A DNA stretch of 64,000 nucleotides from Chelonoidis abingdonii. Lineage: Eukaryota > Chordata > Testudines > Testudinidae. The notes beneath the pieces were generated by a model, which worked only from the letters and a program-made list of their open reading frames with translations, was not told the DNA's origin and searched no databases. The position numbers and the translations under genes are program-made. Below are positions 57,501 through 63,561 of this stretch, one piece after another. Location of the stretch: contig NC_133777.1 of the NCBI RefSeq assembly GCF_003597395.2, positions 6,434,799 through 6,498,798 on the forward strand. The letters run 5' to 3'. How positions within the stretch are numbered: position 1 is the stretch's first letter; each line of letters begins with the position of its first letter.

Positions 57501-59155
57501 ACCCGCAAGCTGGTTTCTATGACCACTTTGCCAAGCCAAGGCCCATACGCGGCCATTCAGCTATTTACCAGAGGGCCGGTTGCTAGGCACAGAGTAGGAA
57601 ACATGCTAGAAGAGGAAAAAGCCATGCCCCTGCTGAGAGCTGGAGGATCAGCTCTGAGTCACTGCTCTGCACAGACAGCTGAGTGCAGAGGCTGGAATCT
57701 TGGCAAGACTGATTTGCAGCAACACCCTTGCAGGGAGAGGGCGGGCGCTCCCCCCCGCCCACCCTATCTGGAGCACAAGCAGCCTTCCCCTCCCCTACCC
57801 CAACCTCCAACCTGGCCCATGCAGCCATGACTTCACTTCCCATCCCCAAGGCGTGGTGACTAACCGTTACGCAACAACGCCCCTGAGAAGCAGGTAAACA
57901 CCATCATCCCTGTTTAACAGATGGGGAAAACTAGAGGCACAAGCGAGGACCCATGAACAGAAGGGATCAGTGTCAGAACTAAGAGGTCCTGAGCTCCAGT
58001 TCTGTGCTCCAAACACTACCTCCAATGTGGGCACAAGGAGGTTAAGATCTACACCCTCTTCACACAGACACCTGTCCCAGATGCTGGCTGTCCTCCCACC
58101 CACCTCGAGCCACTCTGCTCCACCCCGTCCCCTCCACTCTCACCTGCCAAAAAAGGTTGGAACAGTACAGCACCCTTGTTTTCCAAGTTTTAGATGCGTA
58201 TAAACAACCCACACCCACAAGAAGCCAGCTACTAGCAAACTCGCATGCACAGCAAGAACACACCCATTCGCAGTGGGTACAATGCTCATGACACAGCCTA
58301 GCCTTGCTTCCAAGAGGGCTATGCACAGTCCTCCAAAGCTACAGCCTCTGCAGCCTTCGGCCCTGGGTGGGCACCGAAGTGAAGCTGTTAATCCAGGCCT
58401 TAAGCCTGGTTGCAATCACTGCTGTGAGATTTTCCAGAGACAAGAAAAGTAACAAAGTTCCATGCTGTAAGCCTGAATTTTCACTCTCATCTGGACAATG
58501 CAGTCAACCAGGGTCCGAGCCCCAGGACATCCGCTGGGAAGCTCACAATACTCAAGGCTATTTCATGGGACAAGAAACCCCACTTTCCCGACCAGCACTA
58601 CAGGCTCTCAGCCAGAGGTTCCCGTTTTCAAAGCTGCAGATGAGCTACTGAATCGAGATCAGCAGCCATATTAATCCCGGAACCACAGTGGGCTGAGCTG
58701 AAATACAGCCCTAGTGTAGAGTGGTCCCAACACCTTCCCGAGCCAGGAAGGAATGCTTCTGCCTAAGCCAAGGCTGAATCATCCCCCCAGGTCCCAGCCG
58801 TTTGGCCTGCAAGGTATTTTGAGACACCATACGAAATGCTTAGCTAGCACCTACCAAGGTGAACAGAGCAGACCAAGCCAGTGTCTACAGTTAGCCAAAG
58901 AGTTTGAATGAGACCAACACAACACTGGAGCTATGTGCAGTGGCCATGTCAGGCCCATTTGTAGCTACAGCGAGTTTGCCCCCCAGCTGGCAGGAGGTGA
59001 CCTTACCTTCCGCCCCTCTCCAGAGAGTCCCACGAGGGTGTGCCCTGGAAAGGATACATTTTCACAGCCCCTGATTTGGTGCCAACAGCCATAATTCGCA
59101 GTTTGGGGTCGTAGGCCAGAGAGCTCGGCTGGTTGGGGAACCCATGTTCCACAGT
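15473..59155 (-). CDS. LLGL1: LLGL1, exons 2 to 22 (1023 residues; start codon outside window)
   Basis: Twenty-one exons on the minus strand: 59155-59058, 37135-37054, 36552-36422, 32817-32671, 31787-31625, 31047-30912, 29701-29647, 27838-27684, 27581-27364, 27051-26984, 24649-24496, 23876-23772, 22869-22577, 21721-21568, 20821-20668, 19850-19567, 18879-18615, 18269-18155, 17786-17692, 16856-16736, 15551-15473. They sum to 3072 nt with no frame break. LLGL1 is the cortical scaffold of the Scribble-Dlg-Lgl basolateral polarity module. It is built as two WD40 beta-propellers, binds Par6-aPKC and myosin II, and is released from the membrane when aPKC phosphorylates a basic loop (21595-21675). 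Exon 1, expected to encode about 27 residues, was not found in 59156-64000. LLGL2 is the alternative, but the C-terminal ILIK ending, the basic loop and the FLII neighbour favour LLGL1. Confidence 0.97.
16736..16856 (-). CDS. LLGL1: LLGL1 exon 21
   Basis: The acceptor TGTTCTCCAG and donor GTAAGT bound [20 protein letters not shown], then [16 protein letters not shown]. The final TVEEVKDFL helix is the conserved C-terminal signature and continues into exon 22. Confidence 0.94.
17692..17786 (-). CDS. LLGL1: LLGL1 exon 20, variable C-terminal tail
   Basis: The acceptor TGCTTGTCAG is followed by [20 protein letters not shown] and [12 protein letters not shown]. The chosen donor is CCT|GTAAGG at 17691. 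A second donor 12 nt upstream, CTG|GTGACG, keeps the same frame, so the last four residues before exon 21 are uncertain. The PKLTQANGT piece matches the human tail. Confidence 0.82.
18155..18269 (-). CDS. LLGL1: LLGL1 exon 19
   Basis: The acceptor CTCTCCCCAG and donor GTACAC bound [20 protein letters not shown], then [17 protein letters not shown]. The [12 protein letters not shown] motif ends the second propeller. After EPLCSL the sequence diverges from the human form I remember, as expected for the variable tail. Confidence 0.95.
18615..18879 (-). CDS. LLGL1: LLGL1 exon 18
   Basis: The acceptor TTGACCCAG and donor GTGAGC bound [20 protein letters not shown], then [20 protein letters not shown] and [16 protein letters not shown]. 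It belongs to the Lgl C-terminal domain. Confidence 0.97.
18880..19566 (-). other. LLGL1 intron 17
   Basis: A 687-bp intron holding the perfect hairpin at 19280-19328. Nothing else is recognisable. Confidence 0.6.
19280..19328. repeat. Perfect 20-bp inverted repeat (hairpin) in LLGL1 intron 17
   Basis: Arms 19280-19299 and 19309-19328 are exact reverse complements, starting TTTAGAGCTG and ending CAGCTCTAAA. A 9-base loop, CACCCAAGC, separates them. The stem extends by at most two wobble pairs. It could be the core of a small palindromic MITE or a structured intronic RNA. No function is claimed. Confidence 0.85.
19567..19850 (-). CDS. LLGL1: LLGL1 exon 17
   Basis: The acceptor GCTCCTCAG and donor GTGAGA bound [20 protein letters not shown], then [20 protein letters not shown] and [26 protein letters not shown] is a highly conserved C-terminal propeller block. 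Confidence 0.97.
19851..20667 (-). other. LLGL1 intron 16
   Basis: An 817-bp intron with a CR1 3'-end fragment on + (about 20280-20597). The remainder is GC-rich without recognisable features. Confidence 0.6.
20280..20597 (+). mobile_element. CR1 LINE 3'-end fragment
   Basis: The order of phrases matches the CR1 3' end: GGAACTCTCTGCCACATG, AAAGATTAGACCTTTCTATG, TAATCCTCATG, TTAGGAAGAAACTCCCC and CAGTATGGTAG. There is no coding potential. It ends about 70 bp from LLGL1 exon 16. Confidence 0.75.
20668..20821 (-). CDS. LLGL1: LLGL1 exon 16
   Basis: The acceptor CTCCCGCAG and donor GTAAGG bound [20 protein letters not shown], then [20 protein letters not shown] and [11 protein letters not shown]. 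The last codon is split (phase 1). Confidence 0.96.
20965..21097. other. Assembly gap (133 N)
   Basis: A run of N inside LLGL1 intron 15, bordered on the right by G-rich sequence (GGGGCGGGGCGGGGGGGAG). The reading frame of LLGL1 is not affected because both flanking exons are complete. Confidence 0.99.
21125..21240 (+). repeat. MIR-type SINE fragment
   Basis: CTCCTCTGCCACAGACTTCC, then CTTGGGCAGGTCACTTAGCC and CCTCAGTTTCCC form the MIR central core in order. Its left part may be lost in the assembly gap. Confidence 0.7.
21568..21721 (-). CDS. LLGL1: LLGL1 exon 15, aPKC-regulated basic loop
   Basis: The acceptor TGCCACCCCAG and donor GTAACC bound [20 protein letters not shown], then [20 protein letters not shown]. 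The loop contains the spaced serines ([11 protein letters not shown]) that aPKC phosphorylates in Lgl proteins, and the arginine/lysine-rich membrane-binding patch. Both look unchanged from the human sequence. Confidence 0.97.
21595..21675 (-). other. LLGL1: Polybasic phospho-switch of LLGL1
   Basis: This codes for [16 protein letters not shown] followed by [11 protein letters not shown]. In Lgl proteins the positive charge holds the protein at the plasma membrane by binding acidic phospholipids, and aPKC phosphorylation of the serines releases it. All family serines and basic residues are present, so regulation should be conserved. Confidence 0.9.
22577..22869 (-). CDS. LLGL1: LLGL1 exon 14
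   Basis: The acceptor CTCTCTCCAG and donor GTAGGG bound [20 protein letters not shown], then [17 protein letters not shown] and [20 protein letters not shown], ending at NPVLAR. It forms the start of the second propeller and is the largest exon in the window. Confidence 0.96.
23772..23876 (-). CDS. LLGL1: LLGL1 exon 13
   Basis: The acceptor GTCATCCAG and donor GTAGGG bound exactly 35 codons, phase 0 on both sides. They read [20 protein letters not shown], then [28 protein letters not shown] is an Lgl-specific block. Confidence 0.97.
24496..24649 (-). CDS. LLGL1: LLGL1 exon 12
   Basis: The acceptor CCTTCCCAG and donor GTACCG bound [20 protein letters not shown], then [16 protein letters not shown] and [22 protein letters not shown] is a canonical WD40 repeat ending. 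Confidence 0.97.
25583..25617. repeat. Interrupted poly-C tract
   Basis: Two long C runs separated by GCACA. On the LLGL1 sense strand this is a G-rich tract that could form a G-quadruplex in the pre-mRNA. Exact length is doubtful in an assembly. Confidence 0.85.
26630..26843. mobile_element. Decayed PIF-Harbinger-type MITE
   Basis: The left end, CATACATCCACGCTGCCATT then AAAAACCC, and the right end, TTTTAACCAGAGTGTAGACG then TACCC, are diverged terminal inverted repeats. The interior pairs CCAGCTGACTCGGACTAAGG with CCTTGGCCCGAGCCTGC. I recognise the arrangement as a palindromic turtle MITE whose ends read GGGTATGTCTACACTGC. Confidence 0.7.
26984..27051 (-). CDS. LLGL1: LLGL1 exon 11 (68 bp)
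   Basis: The acceptor TGTCTTCTAG and donor GTAAGT bound [20 protein letters not shown] and then LTG. It connects the LLGL domain to the HEDGTVRFW blade in the next exon. Confidence 0.95.
27364..27581 (-). CDS. LLGL1: LLGL1 exon 10
   Basis: The acceptor CCTTCTAG and donor GTAAGG bound [20 protein letters not shown], then [20 protein letters not shown] and [13 protein letters not shown]. The [15 protein letters not shown] motif is the conserved centre of the LLGL domain. Confidence 0.97.
27684..27838 (-). CDS. LLGL1: LLGL1 exon 9
   Basis: The acceptor CTACCTGCAG and donor GTAGGT bound [20 protein letters not shown], then [19 protein letters not shown]. The [12 protein letters not shown] segment is almost invariant in Lgl proteins. 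Confidence 0.97.
27839..29646 (-). other. LLGL1 intron 8
   Basis: A 1.8-kb intron. It contains a MIR-type SINE on + (28291-28490) and a short GA tract near 28787-28801. The rest is unremarkable. Confidence 0.6.
28291..28490 (+). repeat. MIR-type SINE
   Basis: GAGCCGGGTTTAATTCCCTG, then CCAGACTTCCTGTGCCATCT, TGGGCAAGTCACTTGGTCTC and TGTACAATGGGAAC follow the MIR consensus order, from the tRNA-like box B to the core. Confidence 0.8.
29647..29701 (-). CDS. LLGL1: LLGL1 exon 8 (55 bp)
   Basis: The acceptor CATTCCAG and donor GTACGT bound a short exon encoding [18 protein letters not shown]. Phases 1 in and 2 out agree exactly with exons 7 and 9, which is strong support despite the size. Confidence 0.94.
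30912..31047 (-). CDS. LLGL1: LLGL1 exon 7
   Basis: The acceptor TCCTTGCAG and donor GTGAGT bound [20 protein letters not shown], then [11 protein letters not shown] and [18 protein letters not shown] is the WD40 signature. The last glycine codon is split (phase 1). Confidence 0.96.
31625..31787 (-). CDS. LLGL1: LLGL1 exon 6
   Basis: The acceptor CATGCTAG and donor GTACCT bound [20 protein letters not shown], then [18 protein letters not shown] and [19 protein letters not shown] is a diagnostic Lgl WD40 strand. Confidence 0.96.
32671..32817 (-). CDS. LLGL1: LLGL1 exon 5
   Basis: The acceptor CTCCCAG and donor GTGAGC bound [20 protein letters not shown], then [18 protein letters not shown] and [10 protein letters not shown]. 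The [12 protein letters not shown] motif is a conserved WD40 blade of Lgl proteins. The donor splits the following serine codon. Confidence 0.95.
32818..37053 (-). other. LLGL1 introns 3 and 4
   Basis: The introns are 32818-36421 (3.6 kb) and 36553-37053. The AT-richer middle (about 34300-35400) is distinct in base composition from the GC-rich flanks and has no recognisable repeat. The 168-codon plus frame at 34916-35422 shows no domain, and I do not call it a gene. Confidence 0.5.
36422..36552 (-). CDS. LLGL1: LLGL1 exon 4
   Basis: The acceptor CTCTCCCAG is followed by [20 protein letters not shown], a clear WD40 strand, then [10 protein letters not shown]. The only GT that keeps phase is the donor AA|GTACTC, which is weak at -1. 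The split codon gives asparagine before VTRVTV of exon 5. Confidence 0.92.
37054..37135 (-). CDS. LLGL1: LLGL1 exon 3
   Basis: The acceptor CATGCCAG and donor GTACGT bound this 82-bp exon. It encodes [20 protein letters not shown], then IHFLPGQ. The first base completes the isoleucine codon of exon 2. Confidence 0.95.
37259..38283 (-). mobile_element. Solo LTR of an endogenous retrovirus-like element
   Basis: A 1025-bp block begins TGTGG on + and ends TGACA, so it has TG...CA ends on both strands. It is flanked by an exact 5-bp duplication, GCACC (37254-37258 and 38284-38288). On the minus strand it starts TGTCATAAGTAGATAGG and contains TTTTTTTATAAAG as a possible TATA box. No gag, pol or env frames are present, so this is a recombined solo LTR or an isolated terminal repeat. 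I recognise the sequence type as a common turtle LTR. It lies in LLGL1 intron 2, in gene orientation. Confidence 0.85.
38289..40160 (-). other. LLGL1 intron 2, segment without recognised repeats
   Basis: About 1.9 kb between the LTR and the first CR1. No domain-bearing frame, RNA gene or repeat with clear ends is seen. Confidence 0.5.
40161..41731 (-). mobile_element. CR1 LINE fragment, minus orientation
   Basis: The plus strand reads GTTAAGCTAACCAGACTGAA, then GAACTGGACACAGGATTCCA, TTATCCACCATGACCCC and CTCCTCAGCCAGCTCTTTTA. This is the reverse complement of the CR1 ORF2 region. The minus frame at 40441-40644 keeps pieces of the reverse transcriptase ([15 protein letters not shown]). The element is broken by stops, holds an A21 run (41654-41674) and is cut at the right by the Harbinger MITE. 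Confidence 0.85.
41735..42028. mobile_element. PIF-Harbinger MITE with TAA target duplication
   Basis: A 294-bp element flanked by TAA (41732-41734 and 42029-42031). The ends are GGGCTGGTCTACACTAC and, reversed, GGCCACGTCTAGACTAC. The interior has a strong stem, with ATCGATTTTAGATA near 41760 pairing with TATCTAAAATCGAT near 41813. A second ATCGATATA-rich palindrome lies near 41920-41980. It has no coding capacity. It lies at the end of a CR1 fragment. The family is shared by turtles and crocodilians as I remember it. Confidence 0.88.
42085..42235 (+). repeat. Interspersed repeat fragment, family uncertain
   Basis: GTGAGCTCTTTGAGGCAGGC, then CTATGTATGTGCAGCGCCCA and ACACAACGAGGTCCTGTTTT match a very common reptile 3'-tail motif (SINE or L2-like). 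I cannot assign the family without a library. Confidence 0.5.
42236..43914 (-). other. LLGL1 intron 2, segment without recognised repeats
   Basis: About 1.7 kb with no clear repeat, RNA gene or exon. Confidence 0.5.
43915..44052 (+). mobile_element. hAT-type element, short or truncated copy
   Basis: It starts CAGGGGTGGGCAAACTCCAG and continues CAGACGTTTTAATCCGGCCC, the end region of the hAT family seen at 8313 and 63562. No second terminus is visible. Confidence 0.65.
44149..44290 (+). mobile_element. Harbinger-type MITE fragment
   Basis: CCACGTCTACACTACAGG, then AACAGCAGCATGGCTAC and ACACTACAGCGAGGGAAGGG resemble one arm of another TCTACACTA-type MITE. The opposite end is missing or too diverged. 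Confidence 0.45.
44291..45664 (-). other. LLGL1 intron 2, segment without recognised repeats
   Basis: About 1.4 kb with no feature I can support. Confidence 0.5.
45665..47640 (-). mobile_element. CR1 LINE, minus orientation, 3' end preserved
   Basis: The 3' end is at the left (CAGATTGTAAAGCCAGAAAG), followed by GGAGAATCCACCACCACCCT and the ORF2 region. The minus frame at 46431-46643 reads [20 protein letters not shown] and then [10 protein letters not shown], a decayed reverse-transcriptase YADD region in which A-D-D has become N-D-S. It is parallel to the copy at 40161-41731. Frame breaks make it inactive. Confidence 0.87.
47641..48427 (-). other. LLGL1 intron 2, segment without recognised repeats
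   Basis: About 0.8 kb between the second CR1 and a small MITE. Nothing identifiable. Confidence 0.5.
48428..48551. mobile_element. Small TA-flanked MITE (GGGTGACCAGA ends)
   Basis: A 124-bp element bounded by TA on each side (48426-48427 and 48552-48553). The inverted ends are GGGTGACCAGA and TCTGGTCACCC. The interior repeats AATCGGGAC-like words. It is non-coding. The TA duplication suggests Tc1/mariner, but the superfamily is not certain. Confidence 0.8.
48552..51293 (-). other. LLGL1 intron 2, 2.7-kb segment without recognised repeats
   Basis: Balanced base composition, one A23 run (50895-50917) and no clear mobile element. It is the longest stretch in intron 2 with no assignable repeat and no domain-bearing frame. 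Confidence 0.5.
51294..51953. repeat. Long inverted repeat (about 250-bp arms, 137-bp spacer)
   Basis: The left arm (about 51294-51558) and right arm (about 51696-51953) are reverse complements at roughly 90 percent or better by eye. Each contains GCAGCTCAAGA(G/A)TGAGCC and GAGAAATTAAGTTAC in opposite directions. The left arm carries an extra block of about 24 bp (about 51478-51502). Short frames in both arms start with the same [19 protein letters not shown], a by-product of the symmetry and not a gene. No target duplication is evident. Confidence 0.88.
51954..52984 (-). other. LLGL1 intron 2, segment without recognised repeats
   Basis: About 1 kb between the inverted repeat and a CR1 copy. 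Nothing supported. Confidence 0.5.
52985..54241 (+). mobile_element. CR1 LINE fragment, plus orientation
   Basis: AATAAGTCACCAGGACCAGA, then TGGGATTCACCCGAGAATT encodes the [12 protein letters not shown] region. TCACGCCTCACTAATCTATT gives the SCLTNL region, and ATGTACTTGGACTTTCAGAA the YLDFQKAF region. It ends before the 3' terminus. Frameshifts and stops interrupt the reverse-transcriptase frame. It is opposite in direction to the two other large CR1 copies. Confidence 0.87.
54640..54740 (+). repeat. Interspersed repeat tail, family uncertain
   Basis: CAGCACAGAACAGAGACGGT, then CCCTGCCCCAAGGAGCTTAC is a recurrent reptile repeat tail. A similar phrase lies near 56275-56310. The family cannot be fixed without a library. 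Confidence 0.5.
54977..55000. repeat. (AC)12 microsatellite
   Basis: Uninterrupted AC dinucleotides in LLGL1 intron 2, likely length-variable. Confidence 0.95.
56093..56244. mobile_element. Tigger-like MITE with TA duplication
   Basis: A 152-bp element flanked by TA (56091-56092 and 56245-56246). The left end is CACCTCTACCCCAATATAAC and the reversed right end is CACCTCTACCTCAATATAAC. The interior repeats GTTATA words. It is non-coding. Confidence 0.88.
56247..59057 (-). other. LLGL1 intron 2, segment next to exon 2
   Basis: About 2.8 kb. A MIR-type SINE lies at 57885-58030 on the minus strand. No other repeat or exon is seen. Confidence 0.5.
57885..58030 (-). repeat. MIR-type SINE
   Basis: The plus strand reads CATCATCCCTGTTTAACAGA, then TGGGGAAAACTAGAGGCACA, CAGTGTCAGAACTAAGAGGT and CTGTGCTCCAAACACTACC. 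This is the reverse complement of MIR, in order. Confidence 0.7.
59058..59155 (-). CDS. LLGL1: LLGL1 exon 2
   Basis: The minus-strand acceptor TTTCTCCTAG precedes ACTGTGGAACATGG and the donor is GTATCC. It encodes [20 protein letters not shown], then [12 protein letters not shown], the first blade of the N-terminal beta-propeller. Phase 0 in, phase 2 out. The following intron is 21.9 kb. Confidence 0.96.
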
Positions 59156-60943
59156 CTAGGAGAAAGACGAGAGAAACGAGACAGCGTCACATGCCACGGA
59201 GTTCAGCGGTACGAGACTGACTCTCTTGTAGCCCCCAGAGATGGCTACACAGGGCCCAACCCAAAGTCTTTGGCCGGTGCTGCCTCCATAGGCTTGGACA
59301 GCGCACGCAAAAAAGAAGTTCAGTTGCATCCCTATTTACAGGGCCCAAGAAGATCTCACAATTTACATGTCCCCCTTCTTCCCAGCATTGCAGGGAAGGG
59401 TGAGGACTCTCGCTCACTTGCCGCTCAGAGACTGACTCCCCTTTGAGCACCTGCCTAAAAGCCTTAGCAATGGGATGTGCCAGCAGTGCCAGGCAGTTCT
59501 GTTGCCCCACTGCCCAAGCGAGCTAGGCAAGGACCACACACACGATAGCCTCATCTAACATTTCTAGTCCTTGGCCAAGCCTGGGCCTTGGCATTGTCTG
59601 AAAATGGTCAGACCTCGCCTTCCCTGCTCCTCAGAGAGGGACTTGTGACTCAGAGCTCAGCCAAGGACCAGGGCCCATTGGGCTTGGCAAGGTCCAGAAT
59701 GTAGGAAGCAGGGCCCTGCCCCGGACAGACTGGCAGGAGCATTACAGGGAGACAGTAGGTCCAGTCTCCACCCAGCTTGTAAACTGCAGCCGAATTTAAG
59801 CGCCACAGCCCAAGACACCTTGCAGCTACCAAGCCTCGGGACATCCCTGGAATAACCAGCTAAGTGGGGGGTGGCCAATAACTGTGCGTCCCACTGACTT
59901 CATCAAAGCCTTTCAAACAGCCTGCGTGAGCCCTGACCGGGAGGCAGCATCAGATTTGCCACGGCTCTGGACCACGCCTGTTCTTTGCCGTGAGGATTCC
60001 CAGCAGCGGCTATAAAAGCAGCACTGGATAGACAGCACCACTCCTTAGCCTGCTGGCGGTTGTCTATTACTGGCCACAGCTTCCTTTCAGGAAGGTTAAT
60101 AAGAGTCAACGCAGCCCACAAAGTGCAGGTGCAGCCTCCCTTAGTGCTGCTCCCACCCCAGTGGCCTCCTGGAAGGCCATATTTTAGGAGAAGTGGAAGG
60201 GAGGAAGAAGAGAAGAGATTAATCAGGCTTGGCTGGAAGAGCCGCCTGGAGCAACCGCTCCCTCCCACCTCCCCTGAGCAATCCCAGCAAGGCTCCAGCC
60301 AAGGACTGGGGGTTTGTTTTGTTTTTTTCCAGGACCAACGTGCAAGTATCCGAATTCCAGCTACGTGTCTCAAGTGTCAGGGTCAATCTGAGCTCAGTAC
60401 AGGAAGAGACTGAATCTTAGCTCTTGCTCAGCAAACACTCCCCGCTTCCCCTTGGAAATCAATGTGCAGCTCTGAACACGGCCACCCAGGGAATATAGTC
60501 TTTACCCACAGAATGGATGGAGTCCCCTGCAGCCGAGCAGAGGTGAGCAGTGGGATATGGGGATTCTACTAGGTACCTGAACCAGAGCTGGGGGACAGCC
60601 CAGCATAAAGGCTGCCCAGAGGGAGGACTCCTCTTAGCAACTGGATCGAGATTACTGGATGAACTTCAATCACTTGCCAACTCCGAGAAACAGAGGCTGT
60701 TTTTGTATCGAAAGTTTTCATAATGGACAAGTTATCCAGGAAGCGATGGTAGCAAGAGACCCTATTACAGGCTCAGCATACAGACCAGTTAATTCCTCCT
60801 ACCCCAAGTGAAGGAAGCTCGTTCCGTCTCCGGCCCCCCTTTCCCTAATGCTCACGGCAGGACCCATCTCACCAAGCAGAGGCATTTAATACTTGGCATT
60901 TCTCAGGCTCTCCCCAGTGCTTCACAGCTGACTCTAGGAATGA
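59156..60943 (-). other. LLGL1 intron 1, left part
   Basis: The region upstream of exon 2. No exon 1 (expected to begin MMKFRFRRQG) is visible here or further right, so the promoter and start codon lie outside the window. No repeats with clear ends in this part. Confidence 0.6.
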
Positions 60944-61214
60944 GGCCATGTCGATATGCACAGTGCCGCTGTGGCCAGCTGTGCCACTGTAATGCATCTG
61001 GTGAAGATGCTCTGTGCCAATGGGCGAGAGCTCTCCCGTTGGCATAAAAATCCCACCTCCACAAGTAGCAGAAGCTCTCCCGCCGACATGGCACCGTGCA
61101 CACGAATGCTTATGTCTGTGAAACTTACATCGCTGGGGGAGGGGTGGGGTGGCGGCACAGTCACACCCCTGAGTGACATGTTTGGCTGACACAGGTTATG
61201 GTGTAAACATAGCC
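60944..61214. mobile_element. Decayed PIF-Harbinger-type MITE
   Basis: The left end is GGCCATGTCGATATGCACAG and the right end, reversed, GGCTATGTTTACACCATAAC. The interior pairs GGGCGAGAGCTCTCCCGTTG with CTCTCCCGCCGACATGGCAC. TCACACCCCTGAGTGACAT marks a known family arm. The TAA duplication has decayed. Confidence 0.75.
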
Positions 61215-61294
61215 ATAGTGTCACCATATGTCTGTAGGATCTTCTCAACTTCACCCTCCACACGCAGACTCTTAACTCTTGCGTCCACTTAGCA

Positions 61295-61519
61295 CAGGGT
61301 TCTCAAACTGGAGGCCGGGACTCCTCAGGGGGGGTCACAAGGTTATTACATTGGGGGGGTTCCAAGCTGTCAGCCTCCACCCCAAACCCTGCTTTGCCTT
61401 CAGCATTTATAATAGTGTCAAATATATCTTAAAATGTTTTTAATTTACTGGAGGGGAGTCGCACTCAGGGGCTTGCTATGTGAAAGGGACCACCAGTACC
61501 AAAGTTTGAGAACCACTGG
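61295..61519. mobile_element. hAT-type MITE with 8-bp duplication
   Basis: The left end is CAGGGTTCTCAAACTGGAGG and the right end, reversed, is CAGTGGTTCTCAAACTTTGG. The flanking 8-mers ACTTAGCA and ACTTGGCA agree at 7 of 8 positions, as expected for a hAT insertion. The interior is non-coding. Confidence 0.82.
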
Positions 61520-63324
61520 ACTTGGCAGATCTTAACCACCTGCTTCCTCATGGCTGCCGTGGGTGACGGGTGTTTCAAGTGCCCCTTTTAACGCAAAAGT
61601 GTTTTCGCCAACAGTACGTAACAGGGAGTTAGATTAGGACCAGACTAAGGATGCTCTTGTGCAAAAGAAAGGCCAGAAACTAAATTTTTAAATATACGAT
61701 CAGATTGTAATAAGGCAGCTCGAGAGGTAGTGGGAGAAGTTTGCCAGAAGCCAGTCAGAGGATGGCTTGGCAAAAACCCCTTGAGAAATCAGTGATCAGC
61801 CCCATCTGAAACATACGACTTATTCTGAAGACCATGCACTGCACAGACACCAACTGCAGCACCACCAAATTGGGTCCCCCTGAAATTGCAGGCCCATGTG
61901 GTTACTCTGCAAAGCAGCAACACAGACCAGACTCGGGATCTGGTCATGGTAAGTATGAATCGTAAAACCGCTGATTTGCTAGTGGCTGCCAGGCCTATTC
62001 TGGCATTTCGAGACCAACAGCTCTCTACTTGTGAGATATTCTGAAACAGCATTACACACAAGGTTAGTGGAAAGACTCCGAAATGCCATGGGAACAACGC
62101 AACACTCTAGTCCGATGAAGATCAGGTTTGGGGACTGTTTGACAGCACGGGCTTCGCACCCTGGACAGGGGGACATCTTGTCACTTTGTCCAGTGCATCC
62201 TCAAGTGCATGATACCACCACAGTTCTCTAGGGAACAGGGCTGGGACCAGCACTAAAGTTTGCCATATTTTCAAGTGGAGAGTTCCAGTGAATAGCCGTC
62301 AGGCAAAGGCGATCCAGGGAACAAGACATGGGTATCCTCTCTCCCACCCTGAATGACAGCAATCAGATAGCTTCAAAAGACTGGGGTGCCAATGTTACCC
62401 CTCCTGTGGGACACACCATTGCCAAGCCAGACAGCTCGGCTCCCTGCCATCATGCCACCCTGGCCGGTCAGATTTCTTAAGCTAAGCAGGACAGGGCCTG
62501 GTGACTGCACGGATGAGACCAAAGAAAACAGATTCAGCAGCGGATAGCGCTGGCTGTTAACGTGGTTGCTACTGCTCAGAGCCAGTACTGCATCCACTGT
62601 CCCTAGTGCCATCCCAGGGACTGAAGACAGTCCATGGGAGGAAGGAGGAGACAGGAGCTGTATCCTCCGCAAGCCAGAGTCGTCACTGAGTATGAAGCAA
62701 GGGTTTGGAATGCAGGCTCCTTGGAGCTAGACCAGAGCAAGCCGACCCACCCTTCCGCCCCAGGGCACAGTACTAACCACACTCCCTCTGCACCTTCCAT
62801 CCAAGGGCCTCTAGTGCTTTGCAGCTACCAGTTTGCCCCCGGCCCCTCTGGGATGTAGGTCTCCATTCTGTAAGTGCGGATACACCAAAGAGAGGCTGAG
62901 TGACTTGCCAAAGGTCTCAAAGTGAGAGTCTTTGCTTTAACTACTGAACTGTTTTGCCAGCAGAGGAGCTCCAACACGAGGGCTGGAGACAGCCAATGTA
63001 TGACATCACCACCGAGCTACTCACAAGCAGCGAGTGACATTTACAGTCTTCAACACCTGCTCTCACAGGGGAAGTGTCACCCACGATCTAGGTTGGGAAC
63101 AGCGCCCGAGGTCACAGGTCAGCATGAGCGCTAGCAATTCAACCCAGCTCTCCCAAGTTCCTTTCACAGGGAAATTCTTTGTTACTGACAAGACACTGCA
63201 CAGTTGTGACTGTTTGCCCTCCATTCACCTCTTACATCTCTCCTACATCAAGGGCTACGGGATCTCCTGAGTCCACAAAAGGATATCACCGCTGAAATAA
63301 AACAGGTATGGAGTTACCTCCAAC
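61520..63324 (-). other. LLGL1 intron 1, middle part
   Basis: About 1.8 kb. A weak MIR-like stretch on the minus strand near 62865-62960 (AAGAGAGGCTGAGTGACTTG) is the only recognisable element. Confidence 0.45.
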
Positions 63325-63545
63325 TCCCCGAGAGGGGAACAGCACACAGCAGTTAGGCCCCAGGAGACCCAGGTTCAATTTCTTGCTCTGCTACAGACTT
63401 TCTGTACAACCTTGGGCAAGTCACTTAGTCTGTGCACCACCTATATAATGGTCATTAATATTTCCCTACCTGCAAGGAGAGATGCACGAAAGACTGCAAG
63501 GCGCTTAGATATTATAGGACTGGGGATCATATAAGCCCTTAAGAC
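63325..63545 (+). repeat. MIR-type SINE
   Basis: GACCCAGGTTCAATTTCTTG, then GCTACAGACTTTCTGTACAA, CTTGGGCAAGTCACTTAGTC and AAGGCGCTTAGATATTATAG follow the MIR consensus from box B to the 3' part. Confidence 0.82.
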
Positions 63546-63561
63546 ACATCACTGCATAGAG

